DNA from: Pigoraptor chileana
Taxonomy: Eukaryota > Opisthokonta > Filasterea
Direction: 5' to 3'
NCBI GenBank assembly: GCA_943704495.1
Contig: CALSCR010000463.1
Span: 1 to 24,540, forward strand
DNA length: 24,540 nucleotides
A program made the position numbers and the translations under genes. Numbering within the stretch: the stretch's first letter is position 1; each line of letters starts with the position of its first letter. The notes below the pieces were generated by a model. It did no database searches and was not told the DNA's origin. It worked only from the letters and a program-made list of their open reading frames with translations. Below, piece after piece: positions 20,558 to 24,540 of this stretch.

Positions 20558-20854
20558 TTAGGATGACCCTTCCCTCGCCATAGTGAACAGTCCAGTCTCC
20601 GTTACCTCCATGTTGCCTTTTATGGTGAGAAAGTCCGTCAAGGGATTTATTGGGGATAATCCGCGGATAATCCCGTACGATCCGGTGTTATCCCGCCCTC
20701 CGGGGATACCATGTGGCCTGCAACCATCAGGGCTCGCCGTGTGAATATTATTTGAACGTCCGACTATCACGAGGAGCCCGCCTCCACTCACGGCTATTGA
20801 TATTGGAATGATTATTTTGTATGCGGATTTGTATGAAAGCGATTTATTAATCAT
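20558..20854 (-). CDS. Possible small membrane protein, unknown
   Basis: A 98-codon frame from the ATG at 20854. It has a basic start (MINKSLSYKSAYK), one hydrophobic segment (IIIPISIAVSGGGLLVIVG, about residues 14-32), then a polar, Gly-rich tail ending in EGSS. The layout fits a single-pass membrane protein. I recognise no family, and the frame lies in the promoter region of RPS28 on the opposite strand, so it may be chance. Part of it is made of the short GGATAATCC repeats at 20654-20673. Confidence 0.2.
   Translation of the reverse strand: MINKSLSYKSAYKIIIPISIAVSGGGLLVIVGRSNNIHTASPDGCRPHGIPGGRDNTGSYGIIRGLSPINPLTDFLTIKGNMEVTETGLFTMAREGSS
20654..20694. promoter_or_regulatory. Repeated GGATAATCC elements
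   Basis: GGATAATCC occurs at 20654-20662 and 20665-20673, eleven bases apart, and an inverted GGGATAA lies at 20688-20694. TAATCC is the core bound by K50-type homeodomains and GATAA the core of GATA factors. Either reading is inference. The cluster is about 450 bp upstream of the RPS28 ATG. Confidence 0.3.
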
Positions 20855-21085
20855 TTCAATTATGGAGTTCTGAGGCACGCGTGTGTGTGTGCCTCTCTCT
20901 CTCACTTTTGTCGTCTCGATGCCTTGGCAGTGTGCATCTTTTGCATTCTATCCTTCCACAACGCACGCACATGCGCACGCATGCCACACACAGACGCACA
21001 CGCGCAGGGGCATACCACAGTGTAGACCGTCACGCAAGGGGACGGATCAACACTTTATTTGATTACAACCCCATCTCTTTTGAAT

Positions 21086-21103
21086 TCTTTCTCTCTCTTT
21101 CCC
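21086..21103 (+). promoter_or_regulatory. Pyrimidine tract upstream of RPS28
   Basis: An 18-base run of only C and T ends 28 bases before the RPS28 start codon. Ribosomal protein mRNAs in animals often begin in such a tract (5' TOP), which puts their translation under TOR control. The transcription start is not visible here, so the TOP role is inference. Confidence 0.4.
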
Positions 21104-21131
21104 GTTGTCTACGTTGCAAAGAACCGCAAAT

Positions 21132-22014
<883 letters not shown>

Positions 22015-22513
22015 GGAAAAGAAAAAAAACACGGACAGACACATCGCGGAAGGATTTCTAGCCCCGAAGATCCAAATGCGGCCCACTTTGCCCCGGGGGG
22101 TGCCTTTTTGAGGAACGTTTCCGCGCGACAACGCCATATAAACTGATGCCGGGTTCATTCTGACTGCCTCTCCATTTGTGTGTTTCGGATGTAATTTGTG
22201 AGATCATGATAATGAGACTGGGATAGCATCGGTAACACACCGAGATAATTCGACTGGCGATTGCGTGTGTGTTGTTGTTGCAGCCATCTGTTTCCGGATA
22301 TGTCTTGATAGACTCACTAGTCGCGTGGCTTGTGTGTGTGTGTGTTTGTATCGCAACTGCTTGCATCACCAACACCGACATACCTATGTGTGGCATATCG
22401 ATGCATTTCACAGAGTCAAAGCGTCCTGTGAGCGTCACACAACCAATACGACGGTGCTCTTTGCCAACAAAAAAACAGATTAGAGCAGATTCTTGTTGGT
22501 ATCAGTGGTCGGT
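22015..22513. other. Convergent spacer between RPS28 and the CCDC167-like gene
   Basis: About 500 bases holding the two 3' UTRs. Open frames here are short and composed of TG/CA-like repeats. No RNA gene or clear polyadenylation signal is seen. Confidence 0.4.
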
Positions 22514-23885
22514 TTACAGCCGAATATATTGTCGGAAAAAGTAAACGGAGAGAGCGAGGCCAAATAATACGACAGCCATGCTGCAGCGATGCAAAAGAAA
22601 GCAAGTTTTCGTCAATTCAATGTCAGACTAGACTGTCGCAAACAACAAGGCAACAAACACCGGAAACAAAATCAAGACCAAACAACACATTATCACTGTG
22701 TACAACCACACATAAACGCACACACACACACACAACACAACATGCACGCAGAACCTGCATTCGTGTATAAATACAACACACTCAAGACACGCTCGTGAAC
22801 ACACACACACATAGTATACATATGTGCGCGTAAGAAGAAACACGCATACATGCACACATACACACACAGTACACCCACACACACAGCCATGCGCAAGTGA
22901 TAGACCAAGAATGCATACACATATACGCACAGCCAGACTTAATCGCACACAGAAGCACCCACTCGCCACACACACCACAATATGTACCTATGCACATTCC
23001 TCGAATATACATACACACACAACACACACACACACCGAATCACATACATTCAAACAGACACAAAACACGCACACTCGATCACACGAATGAATCTATCTTC
23101 ACTATCCAATTTCTTCAGCATGAGGTGCATGCATCATTCCAATGTATATTCAGCATTGACTCACATTGTTGTCCTTCGCTTTGTCTTTTGCACCGCAACG
23201 TCATACTCAGCGAGTGCAAGCTGCAGTTGATTCCGTCTCGACGTCAATTGTTTTCGCTTTGCATCAGTAAGTCGCTGTCTGTGGTGCAAGAGACAAAATT
23301 GTGTCACATGGAGTGTTAGAGTGGGCCGATGTGACGGGTGGGTGTGTAGGATAAGTGTGGCATTGGGATTGATACACTCTGACCCCCCAAAAACCACGAA
23401 TATGCGGGACGCAACACCTCGACACTCAAACTCGCACTCACACCAACACAGTAACCCTATCATCATCGAAAAAAAGATGAAAGAGTGATGAGAAGCGCTC
23501 TGAATTCAACTCATTGTTGTAATCCAAAGAGGACATGTGTGACTTAATAACAAAAAAGTTATGTGAACCACAGAAGGGCGACCCATAGTTCGAGGGCGGG
23601 ACTTAGATGCGAGGTAAAACAAAGCACAGAAAGAGATAATTGTTCAACGCAAAACAACAGTTCACCAAATGGTGTTCATAACAAAACAAATGCATTTCAA
23701 AGACTGAGTGAGTAGCAACGTTAATTCAAGAAACCGGCGCTCCAGCCGAACACATATGAGAAAAGCGTATCCGCAAAAATGACCCACTTGCTTCCCGGTC
23801 CCAGTTTCGAGTCCCTATCCAGCCACGACTCAATCTGAAGCAGTTCATTTCGCGCGTTGCTCAAAAGTGCTTCACGTGAAGACAT
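22514..23885 (-). CDS. Small coiled-coil tail-anchored protein, CCDC167-like, three exons
   Basis: Assembled on GT-AG borders: exon 1 23788-23885, exon 2 23165-23278, exon 3 22514-22580, all joined in phase 2 to give 92 residues. Exon 1 encodes MSSREALLSNARNEL and a Trp-Leu-Asp segment; exon 2 a Lys/Arg/Gln-rich heptad-like helix (residues 34-70); exon 3 a hydrophobic segment, MAVVLFGLALSVYFF (72-86), and a short RQYIRL tail. The donors are GTGGGT and GTGAGT, and the acceptors CACAG and CTGCAG. An amphipathic helix, a basic stop-transfer-like patch (KTKRR) and a C-terminal membrane helix is the layout of human CCDC167 (97 residues), and the spacing of L, E/D and Y residues also fits. That orthology is from memory and moderate; another tail-anchored family is possible. 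Function of CCDC167 is poorly known. Paired CACGTGA boxes lie about 320 bp upstream. Confidence 0.5.
22715..23080. repeat. CA-rich microsatellite in intron 2 of the CCDC167-like gene
   Basis: Interrupted (CA)n with (ACAT) and (ACGC) variants across most of the intron, TG-rich on the gene strand. Open frames here (His/Thr- or Cys/Val-rich) are repeat products. Confidence 0.9.
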
Positions 23886-24174
23886 TCTCCTTTTTGCAAT
23901 GCCTCTTTCTGTGCGAAAGAAACAAACAGAAGAGATCGTCTTCGAGAACAGCGACAGCGGCCTCAGTCGGGGAGAAAAACCGTGTACAAAGGCACAACTT
24001 TCGTTCTCATAGCACACGTTGCGGTTGCGTGTCCCCGATACTGCCCAGGTATAATGAAAGGGAAGGTGTTTGATAGATATCCAGGGGTGCCTTTACTACC
24101 TCTGTTGACAAATCTAAATCTGATTCATTAACATCAGTAAGCTGCAGAGTTGGAGTCCTTGTCGGCCATGGGGA

Positions 24175-24203
24175 GGCTAGGGTTACTGGCACTGGCTAGG
24201 GTT
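24175..24203 (+). promoter_or_regulatory. Two GGCTAGGGTT elements (telobox-like)
   Basis: GGCTAGGGTT occurs at 24175-24184 and 24194-24203, 19 bases apart. Its reverse complement AACCCTAGCC contains the plant-type telobox core AACCCTA, which in plants sits in promoters of translation genes. Use of such a box in this organism is unknown. Confidence 0.4.
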
Positions 24204-24207
24204 GCAT

Positions 24208-24224
24208 CACGTGACACCCACGTG
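24208..24224. promoter_or_regulatory. Paired CACGTGA boxes
   Basis: CACGTGA starts at 24208 and 24219, in the same orientation and 11 bp apart, separated by CACC-like bases. This mirrors the pair at 8000 and 8010. CACGTG is the E-box of bHLH-ZIP factors such as MYC/MAX, USF and TFEB. Confidence 0.45.
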
Positions 24225-24442
24225 AGAATGACACTATTATTGGGTCTTCACACCTTTTTCGTCTAAATTCCAGCCTTTGGATACTGAAGCGATTCATGAA
24301 GAAAGGAAGAAATAACTTCTGTTTTATTTTTTGACGGGTATTTCTTGTCTACTTTGATACTTATTTTGATAGTGAAGGTGCGGACAATTATGAATTAATT
24401 ATGCTCTGATCCCTGGTCACCCCGCCGGTATATTTTGCTGAG

Positions 24443-24468
24443 ACACATGCACACATGCACACACGCAA

Positions 24469-24540
<72 letters not shown>
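24443..24540. repeat. (CA)n microsatellite at right window edge
   Basis: CA-rich from about 24443 and pure (CA)n from about 24472 to the end, matching the left edge in unit and strand. Confidence 0.97.

Larger units (their letters stand above)
19821..21131. other. Divergent spacer between PPP4R1 and RPS28
   Basis: It holds the promoters of both divergent genes. One plus-strand frame is open from about 19879 to 20360 (160 codons, stop TGA at 20358) but has no ATG before 20103; residues such as GRFTDTDKDG and PIIDDPVSM read like protein, yet I recognise no family. A minus-strand frame at 20558-20854 is listed separately. A CACGTG box lies at 20498-20503. CT/CA-rich sequence fills 20880-21005. 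Confidence 0.35.
23886..24442. other. Upstream region of the CCDC167-like gene
   Basis: No gene seen. It carries two motif clusters listed separately (24175-24203 and 24208-24224) and becomes A/T-rich from about 24300 to 24410 before the terminal CA repeat. Confidence 0.4.

Noticed and set aside
23560-23640. tRNA B-box-like AGTTCGAGGG
   Set aside because: No matching A box, acceptor stem or anticodon arm could be drawn around it. No tRNA gene was found anywhere by eye.

Overview
The window is eukaryotic nuclear DNA. The genes carry spliceosomal GT-AG introns, several sequences match animal-type proteins, and there are many (CA)n/(TG)n, (GA)n, (TA)n and pentameric microsatellites, with (CA)n at both window ends. 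The gene set is PCIF1, GDP-fucose transporter, PPP4R1, eS28 and a CCDC167-like protein. Together with an HMG-box factor and a MULE-type zinc-finger protein, it suggests a unicellular holozoan or another opisthokont-like protist such as a choanoflagellate or ichthyosporean. That placement is inference, because no rRNA or organellar marker is present. Left block (about 70-8500): three single-exon genes with almost no microsatellites. They are a PCIF1/CAPAM-like mRNA-cap m6Am methyltransferase (+, 414-2057), a convergent HMG-box protein (-, 2331-3926), and a protein with a C2H2-like finger plus the N-terminal domain of MULE/FAR1-type transposases but no DDE core (-, 6633-7784). Between the last two lies a 2.7-kb stretch with no assignable gene. 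Its short, protein-like open frames look eroded. Middle (8500-12200): a TG/TA-rich microsatellite field with an internal duplication, a single-exon SLC35C1-type GDP-fucose transporter (-, 9828-10877), then 1.3 kb without a clear gene. Right block (12200-24540): intron-rich genes. A PPP4R1-type HEAT-repeat regulatory subunit of protein phosphatase 4 fills 12198-19820 (-) with at least 17 exons that I could join in frame. Ribosomal protein eS28 (+, 21132-22014) is split by a 673-nt intron. A small three-exon coiled-coil, tail-anchored protein of CCDC167 type (-, 22514-23885) was assembled here from three exons, one of them too short to stand out as an ORF. The genes do not form an obvious functional pathway; several are housekeeping genes. 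Notable signals: many PPP4R1 5' splice sites lie at the edge of TG microsatellites; a 114-126-bp minisatellite inside one PPP4R1 intron has only multiples of three as unit lengths and stays open in frame with the preceding exon; paired CACGTGA boxes about one helical turn apart lie upstream of two genes; and an HMG-box gene lies near a gene of the drug/metabolite transporter superfamily, faintly recalling fungal sex loci.
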